A stretch of 64,000 bases of DNA from Eulemur rufifrons (Eukaryota > Chordata > Mammalia > Primates > Lemuridae): NCBI RefSeq assembly GCF_041146395.1, contig NC_091001.1, positions 105,546,965-105,610,964 of the forward strand, read 5' to 3'. The notes beneath the pieces were generated by a model that saw only the letters and a program-made list of their open reading frames with translations, did not search any database and was not told where the DNA came from. The position numbers and the translations under genes were made by a program. Position 1 is the stretch's first letter. Every line of letters starts with the position of its first letter. This document shows positions 1-11,610 of the stretch, piece after piece.

Positions 1-375
1 AGATAATTATGAGTTTGGAGCATCTCAAATTATAGTGTTCCACAGAATTTTAGAGCAAAAAGAGATCTTTCAGATCTGCTAATATTACGAAATTTTAAAG
101 AATTGCAGTATTCTAATGCTTTTTCAAGGTGCTTTAACCTGAATTCCCACATACAATTCCATATTTTGGTTCTGACACAGGAGGAAATTTTCATCAATCC
201 TCAACAAATAAGATAAAAGAACTAGTAACATTTTTATACACTCAATTACATTAAATTTAAAGACTTAAATGTTTGCTAAGATTTTTATTGTTCCATGTTT
301 TTCGAATTCAAATGATATTTTCTTGTCTTTATTTGGAGCAATAAAAATTGGCAACCGTCTCAGCCTCACCTTCCC
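1..375. other. Unassigned AT-rich DNA
   Basis: No coding frame, RNA gene or recognisable repeat seen. AT-rich single-copy-looking sequence leading into a GT microsatellite. Confidence 0.5.
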
Positions 376-378
376 TTT

Positions 379-424
379 GTGTGTGTGTGTGTGTGTGTGT
401 GTGCGCACGTGCATGTGAGTGTGT
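379..424 (+). repeat. (GT)n microsatellite
   Basis: About 12 uninterrupted GT units (379-403), followed by an imperfect purine-pyrimidine alternating tail containing GCGCACGTGCATGTG. Likely length-polymorphic; alternating tracts of this type can adopt Z-DNA, which is general knowledge and not shown here. Confidence 0.95.
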
Positions 425-499
425 AATTTTATTGGTCTGTGATATCAAACAATTTGAGACTCAGGGATATTAGCCATTGCTGGTGCCTCTCTGGAAGCA

Positions 500-610
500 T
501 AGATGGGTAAACTGAGGGCCAGAAGTGCTAAGCGACTTGCTGTAGGTTAGAGCTCAGAACCTGGATCCCCTGATTCCCAGGCTAAGTTTGTCCAGCTCAC
601 TGTGCTGCCA
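500..610 (-). repeat. MIR SINE fragment
   Basis: Contains the antisense MIR core: 'gatgggtaaactgagg', then 'taagcgacttgc', then 'gaacctggatcc'. These correspond to the family's antisense 'gatgaggaaactgagg...aagtgacttgcc...gaacccagg' order. Ancient tRNA-derived SINE, strongly diverged, ends not defined. Confidence 0.7.
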
Positions 611-1585
611 CAGAAACCACGGAAGAGCTGCTTTTCCCTCTTCTTTGCCAAGTCTAACAGTAGGAAGCCGAATTGCCCATTAAAATTCTACTCGCTGATT
701 CATGATAAGGCATTAAAATTTAAAAATCTATCCCTTTTGTCAAGTACCTTTCCTTTTATTAATTATCTAATTACAACAGACTCAATTGATTAATAACCCT
801 TGGTACATGAATTTCCAGCTTATTGATAAAGTCCATCTGGGTACTAGAGTGTACGTGAATGAAAGTTTATTTAAAAATTATTAGAGCATTTCAAATGAAG
901 GTAAATAAAACCAGTCCAGTCTCGACAAAATTGTGGGAAATTCATGAGGGGTGAGAGATTATTTTCAATGGTAATATTAAGGAGAGTCACTCTCCAGCAC
1001 TGAGCCTACAGAAGATAACATCTTAAACACAAATTTCATTCTCCGATGGCAGAAGAACTGTTAAACAGCTGGAGTTCAGGAAAGAAAATAGCCTTAAGTA
1101 GGGTGAAATTCCAAAACACACTATAAAAACAAGCGCATGATATTTTTATTGATGTGATTTATTTTGAAAAGGAGGCAAGTAAATATTTAAAAAACAAAGT
1201 CAATAATTTTCTTTTTATTTGTTCAGACAAATGAAAAGGTCAGGAATCAAACTCCTTGTATGGTGTGCTCCCAGGAGACAGAACCACTGCAGTGATTTTT
1301 CAGCTTTGTAATTACTGCCAGTTTGCAAAGAGCATGCATATTTGCATAATATAAAGCAACATGCTACCAATACAACAAAATGTGGGATACAACAGCCAAT
1401 GTGGCAAAATTAACTGGACCTAAGGGGAAATTAACTCTTTTAGCCTACACTGATTGTTCCCAGGATCTCTAGAAAGTGGGCATTTTGGAAGTTGATGGTG
1501 GGAACAGATGTTTCCTGTGATGCCTACCAGTTCTGCAGATGGCACATCCAAGGCGTGACAAAAGCTGAGCAGCAAGAAACTGGAA
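611..1585. other. Unassigned AT-rich DNA
   Basis: No repeat or gene recognised. A 63-codon open frame at 602-793 has no protein-like features. An octamer-like ATTTGCAT occurs near 1339, which alone means little. Confidence 0.45.
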
Positions 1586-1589
1586 ATAA

Positions 1590-1765
1590 TCCTTTATGTT
1601 TGCATGGTGCACTAATATTTTACAAAACTCTTTGCATGTGGGAGATCTGAGGTTCAGAAATGTCCAGGGGCTTGTTCAAGTCAGGCCATACATGGTTCGA
1701 GTGGAATAGAAATGAGTGTCATCTGACTCCAGATTCCACTTGTCTGCCACCCTCCACTTCAACTG
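1590..1765 (-). repeat. MIR SINE (diverged)
   Basis: Order of blocks fits antisense MIR: 'tacaaaactctttgcatg', 'gagatctgaggttcagaaatgt', 'gggcttgttcaagtcagg', then 'gactccagattcc'. Boundaries are estimates. Confidence 0.55.
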
Positions 1766-2537
1766 GAACACACCTGTCTATCACTCAGTGTGGTAGAAAA
1801 TGCTTGCATCTTAAAATTTGCACTATAAGCATGTTCATTTCATCTGGAAGATGGCTATTAATTTTTCCTGAGTTTTGTTATACGTGTGTACTCAATGACC
1901 TTGAGACTCTGGCCTTGCAAATGAGGATATGAAGTTAAGTGATCATCCAAAATTCAGCCTAGATAAAACCCATGATTTGATGTCTCTTGGCTCCAGGTTG
2001 ATTGTTCTTTCCAACACAGCCTATTCTATTACTTCTCAAAGATGCTTACTTTTACAGAGAGGCTGGTCACACCTGCCTTGTCTGACTCTGACAGAGGGCT
2101 GTAAGTGTTTTGAAAGGCGCAAAGAACCAAACTGACACTGAGCACTCTAGCCCCCCATCTTGGTCTTTATGAATTAATCGAGTGGACATCCAGTTATAGA
2201 TGGCTCAATTCCAGTCATGCTGGGATTCATCTGGCACTGATATTGTTCCCTTCCTCTTCACCTGGTCCACCTCTAGCAACATCAGGAATTTCTCGATTTC
2301 CGTTTTTCAGTGAGGTTTTCTGTTCATTTTTGGTATCTAAAACTTCTTAGGAGAGCTCCTTTACTCTTGTAATTGCCTAACAATGCTGTGACCTAGAAGC
2401 TGACTTGTATTTGCATTTCATTCATATTTTAAAACAAATGTGAATGATGTTCATCATTTATTTCCCCAAACCCTTAAGACATCTACCCCCTTGTTCTGTC
2501 TTGGGATTAACCTGGGTTCCAGAACAAATCATAACAC
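1766..2537. other. Unassigned DNA
   Basis: Two adjacent short open frames (1660-1932, 1929-2135) show no domain, no splice logic and no bias I can recognise. No repeat assigned. Confidence 0.4.
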
Positions 2538-2548
2538 AGTAAGGGTTT

Positions 2549-2893
<345 letters not shown>

Positions 2894-3009
2894 ACAAGTA
2901 AGGGTTTTGAGAGAGACAAAGTGTTCAGCCACAGATTCTTCATTTAAATAGTTTCAGTTAAAAATGCTCCCATTTCATCTTTGTTCATCTAAGAATTATC
3001 AGAAAGAAG

Positions 3010-3125
3010 GAGTATGAGACCCAGTTCCAATTTCACCACTAAGTTGTTTTATAATTCTGGGAAAGTCTCTCATCTGTGAGCCTGAGCACAATGAAGGATT
3101 AGATGGTATCTAAGTACCATCCTAG
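3010..3125 (+). repeat. MIR SINE fragment
   Basis: Sense MIR block order: 'ttccaatttcaccac', 'ttctgggaaagtctctcatctgtgagcctgag', 'atgaaggattagatggtatctaa'. Diverged. Confidence 0.5.
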
Positions 3126-3409
3126 GCTGTAGCCCCTTAGGACTTATCATTACCCCGAAGTCTATGGTAGCAGAAGTGCTTCACCCGACTTGTTGACAGG
3201 AGTCTATTGCTCCATACCTATGGGAGACAGGCTGCCCAGGAACACAGGTAAAGTGTCCTCCATTATGCTTTTGGAAAAGACTGTGGAACAAATTCTCAGG
3301 ACATTTTTAAGGAGACTCAGGTAGAGCTACCTTATCCTGATCCTGCAGGTTTGAAAAGGCTCATCAGCTATGATCTCATTTATTTGTGGCTATTGGCTAG
3401 TTATGGAGT

Positions 3410-3495
3410 GGAAGACATCTTAATTGTACATTAATGAGGCGTTAATTGCAATTAAGTGCTTTAATAGCAGCTAGTGATTATTAGCTTTTGAAGAA
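3410..3495. promoter_or_regulatory. TAAT-rich cluster with 14-bp palindrome
   Basis: Within about 75 bp there are five or more TAAT/ATTA cores, including the perfect palindrome TTAATTGCAATTAA at 3442-3455, which holds two inverted TAATTG homeodomain-type sites. Outside any repeat I recognise. Regulatory function is inference; chance in AT-rich DNA is the alternative. Confidence 0.25.
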
Positions 3496-3684
3496 AAGGG
3501 GATTTTAGTTTAAGTAGTTCCGATAGTTTTTCAGGCTGAAAAATGATGAACTATACTAGATCTTTAAAGCAGAGAATCTATGTAGAGCAGAGAATGAACT
3601 TTAGGAGAGAATGTACCCTTTAGATGAGATCACTCACCTGACTTGGGCCTTTTCTAACAGGGGATCAAAAACATGTCACGGTAT

Positions 3685-3870
3685 TGGAATGGGCCCCCAG
3701 GGATTTGGAGTCAGTTTTTCCTATCACACTAGCTTGGACAAGCTCTGTGTTTGAGTTTCAGGGTCTCCACTTATAAAACTGATAATTTCTGCCATACCTA
3801 CCTCCCTGGGTGGTTGTGAAACTCAAATGAAAGATATGAAAGTGTTTAGAAACCACAAACACATGTGCAA
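3685..3870 (+). repeat. MIR SINE
   Basis: Nearly full sense MIR: 'gggatttggagtcag', 'agcttggacaagctctgtg', 'cttataaaactgataattt', 'ctacctccctgggtggttgtgaaactcaaatgaaa'. Confidence 0.7.
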
Positions 3871-4689
3871 GTATTCACCGCTGCCTGTACTGATCAGGCA
3901 AAGTCATCTCTCCTTATCTCCTAGAGGACTTAGGCAAAGATAATTTCCATACAGCCCTAAGAAAGAACTGGCACAGAGGTAATCTGATGATAGATGCAGT
4001 GTGCATGGGGTGGGTTTGTGGTTTAAAAATTGAAATGGAAGAGGAGGTTTCCAAGAAGAAATGACTCATGATGAATCCTAAAGAGACTTGGAGAAAATGA
4101 GACCTCTTGTCTGGTATTGCTTAGGGGTAGCAAGCTTAGATTCCTTCCTCCTCTGTGTTTCTAGCCAAAGGATTCTTACCCCAAAGTGCCTTAGAAACTT
4201 TCCTTCCATCTTCCTACATTTCCTACCTCCACTAGGAGAGGATGGAACTCTTACCATGTCCACAGCATAGATGCACAGATAATTGGGAGATGGGCTGATG
4301 ACACAATTCCAGGTTGGACAACTAAACTCTTGCTGTACTGTGGGTCCACATCAATAGAGTAGCCTCAAGTCATTCTTGTCTTTCCCTAGGATAAGGCAAA
4401 AGATCATTTTTCCCTCTAAGAACAGATACAGAGATGATGAAGAAACCAGAGTATTTAAGGAGCTCCTGTCTACCAGCACACGTGCACCATGGGGTTGGCA
4501 AGGGCTCAGTTCTGAGCCCTTAGTGCGATGTCTGCAACTCTTTCTTTAGTTGTCTACTGGCCCCTCTTTCTGGACCCGTCTTCTTGCACTCTACCCCCTG
4601 CCATTTTTAGGGACCAGTGGCATCCTCACTGCTGTTTCTTAAAACTTTCTCTTTCTTCTCTTCCCCTTATTCCTCTTTTTGCTTCTCCA
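3871..4689. other. Unassigned DNA
   Basis: Moderately GC-balanced sequence without a recognised repeat or exon. Overlapping 60-61 codon frames on both strands at 4078-4270 look accidental. Confidence 0.4.
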
Positions 4690-4875
4690 TTATAGTAAAA
4701 ATGACTATTAGTATAGCAAAATATCACAATCAAAGGGTATGTGGCCAATAGTTTTTAGATTAGTAACCTAACATCATAACTACGAGGTATGAAAAATTTT
4801 ATATATTTTATAAAAGAAGAAACTAATAAGTCAAAGGTTACAAGATCAAGAAAAGACTTATTCAAACTTCACACA
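4690..4875 (-). repeat. MIR SINE (diverged)
   Basis: Antisense MIR pattern: 'taacatcataactacgaggtatg', 'ttataaaagaagaaactaataagtcaaagg', 'ttacaagatcaagaaaag'. AT-shifted by old CpG decay. Confidence 0.55.
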
Positions 4876-5084
4876 ACTACTTGGAAAAAGAGAGGCTGTT
4901 AGAATTCATGTCTCCTGGCTCAAGGCCCTGTGATGTTTGCATTGCACCCTGTTTCTTTGCCTGCTTATCTAAATTTATTTTAAAGAGAAGTCAGTTATCA
5001 GTCAAGTACATGTTGTTGAGAATCAAAGTGTTTTCCTTTCTGTATGGAATTAAAGTCTTGTCCTTTGGTAAACTGATTTTATGT

Positions 5085-5145
5085 AAAAAGAACATTGGAC
5101 TGGGAGTAAGAACTCCAGAGTTCTAATCTCATATACACCTTCTGT
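5085..5145 (+). repeat. Possible MIR 5' fragment
   Basis: 'cattggactgggagtaag' plus 'actccagagttctaatctc' resembles the sense MIR segment before the internal core. Short, so uncertain. Confidence 0.35.
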
Positions 5146-5565
5146 AGGATAAATTCAAGACTCAGTGAACAGGAAAAGTTTAGATATGTGCAGGGTCCCT
5201 CTTTTGTACAACGTCAGGGGGGTACTATTCACTTTGTGCGGCATGGAAATCATGTTGTGTATTTTATTTTAGACTTTAAAGACATTTATAACATAAGAAT
5301 CATTTATTTCTTTATCAATTGGCCTGTTTTGTATTATGTTACTGATATTTTGGTTGTACGAAATATTAATATCCATATTAAGAGTTTATTTTTCCCAAAT
5401 ATGTATTAATCATAATGCCAGCTACCTGATTTTCCTCAAGCCATGTCACTTCATTGATTCATGGTTTCTTTATCTTAGGATGGCTTCAGGCTGAACTTCT
5501 AATGTTCTCTAACCTAGACCTGTGCAGATTTTTAAAAGTGCTCTGAAGCATGAGTTTGCATGTTT

Positions 5566-5568
<3 letters not shown>
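5146..5568. other. Unassigned AT-rich DNA
   Basis: No gene or repeat recognised; a 73-codon frame at 5188-5409 is hydrophobic low-complexity translation of AT-rich DNA. Confidence 0.4.

Positions 5569-5603
<35 letters not shown>
5569..5603 (+). repeat. (TG)n microsatellite
   Basis: Seventeen uninterrupted TG units, the longest pure dinucleotide run in the window. The poly-Thr/His frames on the minus strand here are translations of the repeat. Confidence 0.97.
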
Positions 5604-5606
<3 letters not shown>

Positions 5607-5732
5607 TGTTCCAGCAATTTTGGAGGTGTGGCCAGGAGCCCATTCCTCTAAACTGTCTCTGAAGCCAACAGGATGCAGAGTTTTCTCTGTAATGATGGCC
5701 AGCCTGTAGGTGCATTTAAGGCTTGAGCCACT

Positions 5733-6065
5733 CATTCATTCATTCATTTTCAACTGAACAAATATTTATGAAGGCCTTGTATTGTGATGAGTAAGACAAG
5801 ATCCATGTGTGAAAGGACCTCACAGATCAACCAATGCAGAGAGGCCAAGAAGCTATTACAAAGCAGTATCACCTGTGCTGTGGTGGGAGCTCTGAGGAAG
5901 ACTTCCAAGTTCGTCAGGGCAGTTAGGGTAGGAGAGCCTTCATTGTCAATGTAGCAATTACAGATGAGTGCCAGGTAGGCAAAGGGATGGGGAATGAGTT
6001 GGGAAGGGCCTCCTGGGAGAGAAAATAGCATGTGCAATGACCCAAGATGTGGTAATAAAAGTGGT
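5733..6065 (-). repeat. L2 LINE 3' end
   Basis: Starts with four CATT units, then 'gaacaaatatttatgaagg', the antisense L2 3' terminus. It proceeds through 'gtaagacaagatccatgtg', 'aggaagacttccaa' and 'gggcctcctgggaga' in antisense L2 order. Confidence 0.7.
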
Positions 6066-6425
6066 TGATGTATTTGTTTATTTAATCACCTTATCTATCT
6101 AGACACTGTGCCTTTATGGGGGACAGGAACAGAGTGGGGCAATAGGGGGACGGTGAGGAGAGCCAGGTTGTCCCGAGAGAAAGAAGAAGCAAGTTCCTGA
6201 AAAGTTTTTCCTTGAGACATCGAAGCTCTCATTAATAAGTCTAGTTCCTGAGTTCTGAGACTGAGTTCTCAACCCAGTGGACCCATGGCACCATGACTGA
6301 ATCCTGAGTGACAGATGAAAGAGAAATATAGGATGCAAACCACATACCAATTTAGCAAAGGAGCCCTCTGGAGATTTCCTGTAAGACCCTGAATGCAGAG
6401 AAGTGACACCATTTCCAGGCTTTAG
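6066..6425. other. Unassigned DNA
   Basis: No repeat or exon recognised between the L2 and the Alu target site. A 78-codon minus-strand frame at 6114-6350 has no family resemblance. Confidence 0.4.
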
Positions 6426-6435
6426 AAAGCAATTT

Positions 6436-6731
6436 AGGGCCTATGGCTCATGCTTATAATCCTAGCACTCTGGGAGGCTGAGGTGGGAAGATTGCTTGAG
6501 CTCAGGAGTTCAAGACCAGCCTACGCAAAAGCAAGATACTGTCTCTACTGAAAATAGAAAAATCAGCCGGGTGTGGTGGCACACATCTGTAGTCCTAGCT
6601 ACCTGAGAGGCTGAGGAAGGAGGATTGCTTGAGCCCAGGGGTTGGAGGTTTCTGTGAGCTAGGTTGACACGAGGTACTCTAGCCCAGGTGACAGTGCAAG
6701 ACTCTGTCTCAAAAAAGAAAAAAAAAAAAAA
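6436..6731 (+). mobile_element. Alu SINE (older)
   Basis: Sense dimeric Alu: 'ctatggctcatgcttataatcc', 'tgggaggctgaggtgggaag', 'ctctactgaaaatagaaaaatcagccgggtgtggtgg', then the right monomer and a poly-A tail. Flanked by a 10-bp target duplication AAAGCAATTT at 6426-6435 and 6732-6741. It lacks the long T/A-rich linker of the copy at 2.5 kb, so it is of another subfamily, and most CpGs have decayed. Confidence 0.96.
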
Positions 6732-7059
6732 AAAGCAATTTTGAAAATCTTTCCAGTTACCTGCTCTATTTGTACTGATTGACTTAATGGTATGTGGGAA
6801 CCATCTTTAGTTATGATGCGAGGTTGTTTTAAGTAGACCTTGGAAGGCTTTTTACCTCCTGTTTCCCCAGATTTCCAATTCTGAGATACAACGCCATGCC
6901 TTTCACATGGTGAGATAAGGCTTAGAAAGCCAAGCCTCAGAAGAGGTGACACACCGACTCTGCTCAGGTGGGCTGTGTTCTGTGGATCAGGGGTCCTTGC
7001 CCCTGCATCTCACCAGCAGAGCGCTCTGGAACTTAGTAAAATGAAAGATTAAACTATAT

Positions 7060-7620
7060 GATCACTGAAGATACAGTTCCCCCTGCCAGGCAGCTTTTGG
7101 TAAAGTGTGGAATGGCACGGAGCCCCCGCTGGTGGCCGGAGGCTGTGCCTGGTGGGTAAGAATGGACCAAAATGGGAGAACTACCACCCATGGCTGGCTC
7201 TGCTGGGGGACAGACCCTTCTTTTTGGATGCTCAGGGCTCAGCTCCACACGTCTAAGCAGTCCAATGTCAGGTGCAGATATCTGTGTCACAGCTGAGCTC
7301 CCTACGTGCCTACACCCGTTTGAGATGGCCGTTTCACCGCCTAGGCAGGCTTCCAGGATTTGTCTCTGCAACAGGTGAACCGGCCCAGTGCGTGTCTTGC
7401 ACAAGTGAGCAGATTTTGTACCAAGTTTGGCTCTCTCACTTAGCCCTCATAATTCACTGGCTTGGTCCTGCTGGGAGTGGGCCAACATGCCATCTGCCCA
7501 GGGCTCCAGACTGGAAAAGAGAGGAGGCGCAGTTGGAAAGGAAAGCTCCTCATTTGTATGTGACAGAAGTCATTTCATGGGGGAAGCGATGTGTATTTTT
7601 ATTGCCTGCAAATAGCCAAT
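7060..7620. other. GC-richer unassigned block
   Basis: Noticeably higher GC and CpG than its surroundings, and holds the longest open frame of the window (7272-7754, 160 codons, plus strand) and a 116-codon minus-strand frame (7054-7404). Neither protein has a recognisable domain. Long frames on both strands are expected where stop codons are scarce for compositional reasons. It may be a decayed LTR or a single-copy element; I cannot assign it. Confidence 0.35.
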
Positions 7621-8214
7621 TGAAGCCTCAAAATGAGGCCATGGAAAGGAAAGATAAACTCAATAAAAAGCAAACCCTTGAAACTTACTTTGAACATATA
7701 ATTTTAGGAATAGTCATCATCTGGATTAATTATGAAATTATTATTGATGTGTAACTGATGAAATTACCTCTTAGCACTTTGATGCTTTTTTCCTCCCATT
7801 CCTCTTCTTGAAATAGAGAATAAAATCCAAAATGAATATTAATCCCAGTAAAACTTCCTGGTTTCAAAGAACAGTCTCCGGCCTGTTGATACTTCCCAGG
7901 TGAATGCCATCCCCCAGGCTTTCTTTGACATGCTTGAACATTATGCATGAGCAATTTGGGTTGTAAAACCGGTTTGCAAATAAATGAATTTCAGAGATCT
8001 GTTTAACAAGAAGGCAAAACAGTGATCAAAGTGTTCAGTTGATTAGAAAGGGAATAGAAAAAAAATGGAAGATACGAAGAGAAAGAAATGAAGGGAAGGA
8101 TGTATGATATGTGTATATATGATCAAACCTGCAATCAGACAGCTCTGAAGCCTCAGGAGGACTGACACATTCACTCAGCGATGCAGGGTACCTGAGGGCT
8201 AATGAGTGCTGATG
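7621..8214. other. Unassigned AT-rich DNA
   Basis: No gene or repeat recognised. Confidence 0.4.
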
Positions 8215-8400
8215 GCAGATGTATTGTGCTTTTCTGCTTACAAAGTTCTTTCATTTACTCACCTCCTTTGATCTCAGCAATCTGCTAGGAAAGCTAGACC
8301 AGAATTGCAATTCCCATTTTACAGATGACATTGAGAAGAGAAGTGACTTGGCCAAGGAAATCCAGTTTGTTTTTAATATTGTCATGATAGAGCAAACTCT
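8215..8400 (-). repeat. MIR SINE
   Basis: Antisense MIR: 'acaaagttctttcatttactcacctcctttgat', 'ttcccattttacagatgac', 'gagaagagaagtgacttggccaagg'. Good match to the core. Confidence 0.75.
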
Positions 8401-8974
8401 TGCAGGTGAGCTATAGTGACCCTATATGTTTTTCATCGAGTCCACCTTCCTTGTGAATGAAGCCATCGCTCCACTGTTGGAAGGTAACTTGAGAAGGCCT
8501 CCACGCACATCTGAGTTGTCTTTAGTAGTCCCCATTCCTGATATCTGACTTCCTCAGAAATCTCTCTCCAGAAATTACATTCTTGACTTCCTACATTCCC
8601 TTTGAAAAGGCAAATATTTCTGGAAGGATTCATATCTTAAAGGGAAGGAAAGAAGGTGGGATAGTGGAAAGGATGGATGGAAACTGCAGTGGGCACGGAT
8701 TACCTGGAAGATCATCCACGCTGAGTACACAATTACATCTAAGCATGTCAGCTTGGTGCTAAAGGCCCTTCACTTTTTCAGCTTCATAACCAACTTCACG
8801 CCTGGCCTGATGAGGGCACCTGCTGCCATTTGCTGCTTCCTAAACATACCCTGCACTTTCTCATCCCTTCTTAGTAGGAAGTTCTCACTCTCAACCAGAA
8901 GCAACTTCTCTTCTCTTTCTCCGTCTCCTTCCTCTCCCTTTCCTCCTCTTTCTTCTTTTTGGAGCTTCTATTGT
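8401..8974. other. Unassigned DNA with pyrimidine-rich end
   Basis: No repeat assigned; 8905-8965 is a strongly pyrimidine-rich (C/T) tract on the plus strand. Confidence 0.4.
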
Positions 8975-9720
8975 ATAGTAATTATAATAACAGCTAGCAT
9001 TAATTGCAGTGTGTGCTAGTTTTCTATTGTGGCTGTAATAAATTTCCCCATACTTCGTGGCTTACAATAATGTAATTGATCACACAGTTCTGTAAGTCAG
9101 AAGTCTGACTGTGGACCCAAATCAAGGTTTGCATAGGGCTGACTTCCCTTCTGGAGGCTCTAGAGGAAAATTGGCTTTTAGAGGCCACCGACATTCCTGG
9201 GATTCTGGCCCTGTTCTTTCATGTTCAAAGCCAGAAACGTCAGAACAAGTTCTTCTCATGCTGCTTTCTGCTCTTTCTGCCTCCCTCTTCCACTTACAAG
9301 GACCCTGTGATTACACTGGAACCACCTGAGTGAACTAGGATAATCTCATCATCTCAAGGGCGTGCGATTAGCAACCTTAATTCCATCTGTAATATTAATT
9401 TCCCTTTGCCACATGAGATAACATAGTCACAGGTTCCAGGGATTAGGACATAGATATCTTTGGGGGGCATTAGTCTATGTACCACAGTGCTTAACCTGCA
9501 TTAAAATGTGCTTTGTTGGTATCATTTCATCTCATCCTCTACACAACACTACAGCCATTAATTATCCACATTTTCCAGATAAGAAGATTGAGGCTTCAGA
9601 AGGTTACGTAACCTGGTCAAGTGTTAAATACCCCTCTCCAGGTCACAGAATCAGGAAGAGGAGTAACTGGAATTTGAACCAGCATTCTGACGCCAGAGAC
9701 AGCTTTCTTATCTCAGTGAA
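8975..9720 (-). repeat. MIR SINE split by an LTR
   Basis: First part 8975-9011 ('aataacagctagcattaatt') and second part 9485-9720 ('cttaacctgcatt', 'catcctctacac', 'cacattttccagataagaagattgagg', 'acctggtcaag') join into one antisense MIR if the LTR at 9012-9484 and one CAGTG copy are removed. Confidence 0.8.
9012..9484 (-). mobile_element. MaLR (MLT1-type) solo LTR
   Basis: Antisense LTR: begins 'tgtgctagttttctattgtgg', then 'tctggaggctctagagg', 'cctccctcttccacttacaagg', 'tagcaaccttaattccatctg', 'cacaggttccagggattagg', ending 'tatgtacca'. It reads TG...CA at its ends and is bordered by a perfect 5-bp duplication CAGTG (9007-9011, 9485-9489), the size expected for this retroviral class. No internal retroviral sequence. 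Confidence 0.88.
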
Positions 9721-9834
9721 TGGAAACAACATCCACCCGGTTACTTGCAGCATTAACTTAAGCATCCTGCTTTATTTCTAACTTTTCCTCAATCTTTTCT
9801 ATTTTATATCACAAACATCTGTTTGAGCCTCTCT

Positions 9835-10375
9835 ATAAAACTTTTGAATAGGTCCAGTTTTCTGTGTCCTCTCTACCACTTCTACAGTCTGGGGCACCCC
9901 CCGACCCTCACCAAAACAGTCTGACTGGCCTTCCTACTTTGTCTTGTTCCAATTTGTTTTTCCCTTTACAAAAGTGACTTTTCTAGACCTGTGTCTATTC
10001 ATGCACTCCCTGATTAAAACCGTTCAGAGCTTCCCATTGACCTCCAAAAGCTTCCAATTACTCTTACGATAAAGTTCTTCCCTTAACATGGCTTTGATCT
10101 GGTGCCTTTTACCTCCCCAGGTTTATCTCTGTTAACTGACCCCTTGCACTCTGTGCTCCAGCTTTTTAACCAGCCAGCTTTGTCTGAAACAAGCCGCCCT
10201 TGACTCTGGCCCGTCTGCCTCCCGTTCTCCTCTCATGTGCACATAACAATCGACGATCATTAGTAAGGATCCATCGAATGTCTCTTGTGCATCGTATCAA
10301 TCTTGATACCGAGCACAAATATTAACATATAACAGGTAGTCAGAAGGTGCTTGCTAAACAAATGAATGAAATGCC
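9835..10375 (+). repeat. L2 LINE 3' portion
   Basis: Sense L2 order: 'ctgattaaaaccgttcagagcttccc', 'acgataaagttcttcccttaacatggc', 'ttgcactctgtgctccagc', terminal 'gcttgctaaacaaatgaatgaaatg'. Untranslatable. The segment 10240-10310 contains several CpGs unusual for so old an element. Confidence 0.75.
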
Positions 10376-10489
10376 TTTTGCCATCTCTTCACAGCCATAA
10401 GAGCTCAGTCTTTGTGTGGCTCTGCTTATTTCAGTGTGTATCTAATTTTGGAAGTCCCCAGGCCTGCTAATTTTTGCTCTCAAATTGCT

Positions 10490-11610
10490 TTCCCCAGGTA
10501 ATCTCCTCTAATCCCATTTAATCACTTCCACATTTATGGCTTTAGTGTTAGTCTCTCCACTTAGCTCCAAAATCACATATCCAACTGCCTGTTGGGCAGC
10601 TCCGCTTGGATGTCTAATTTACACCTCACCCTTAACAGGGTTAACAGAGAATTCTGGATTCTCCTTTCTGGGCTACTCTGTCTAGGGCAGTGGCAAACTA
10701 TTTATCCAAATTGCTCAAGACAAAGACCTAGGTTCATTTTTTTTTTTTCTTAAATTTTCTTTTTCACCATTTACCCAATCAATCAGCAAGTTGTCTGTAC
10801 TCTACCATCAACATAGCCCAAGTCTATCCACTTCTCTCCCTCCCCAAGTGAGCTATTCATTCTCCTTCACTTTTCTCCTGAATGACTCCAGTGGTTTTTA
10901 AATGATCTCTGTTCTCTCTCGCTCACCCTGCACCAAACCATTCCCCGTTGTAGGAGCCAGATTAATATTTTAAAAACACAAAGCAGATCATGTCACTCCT
11001 GGCTTAAAATCTTCCTGAGGATTCTTCCTGCCTTTAAAATAAAATCCAAACTCCTAATGTGGCCTGAGGCAGCCCCATATGAGCTAGCCTGTCTTTGGCA
11101 TTGAATGCCACCGGCTACTCTGGATTTCTTTCTGTTTCTCCAACACTCCACGCTCATTTCCCTGACTGGTTCTTAGTATTTGCTGCTTCTTCTTCTTGAA
11201 TTTTTAGACTCCAAGTCTTCGCTGACAATTTCCTGTCATTCAAGTTTCAGTTCTAATGTCACTTCTTCAGTGAGGTCTTCCCTCAGCACATCATCTAATT
11301 GTCACCTCTCCCCAGTCACTATCTTATCACTCTGATTCAAAGATGTCAGCATTGGCATCTCTGTGTTCAGTGTGCTTATGTGCTTATGTTTAGCTTGACT
11401 CTTCCACACTGGAAGCAGGGACATACGAGTAGTGACTCAGGGCCCAGTACCTATGCCATCTTCCCATCCTCTCCATGCCACTTTTCCAAATGTCTGGTCC
11501 TGGAATTCAGTTCCATACCTTTTGCCAGGTTGTCAGCTCCGTGAGGGACGTGTCGTGGCCTTACTCCCCATGGTGTGCCTCACAGCGCCTGGTGCAGTGC
11601 ACACCACAAC
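10490..11610 (+). repeat. L2 LINE, long copy
   Basis: More than 1 kb of sense L2: 'gttgggcagctccgcttggatgtc', 'gagccagattaatattttaaaaacac', 'gatcatgtcactcctggc', 'aaataaaatccaaactccta', 'cacttcttcagtgaggtcttccc', 'gtcagctccgtgaggg', 'cagcgcctggtgcagtg'. The order fits the reverse transcriptase end and 3' UTR. Multiple stops and indels; dead. The short open frames at 11299-11741 fall inside it. Confidence 0.8.

Noticed and set aside
5509..5735. Thr/His-repeat protein frames
   Set aside because: Translation of the (TG)n microsatellite.
7272..7754. 160-codon open frame as a protein gene
   Set aside because: No domain, no homology I recognise, low-complexity tail from AT-rich DNA, and competing frames on the other strand.
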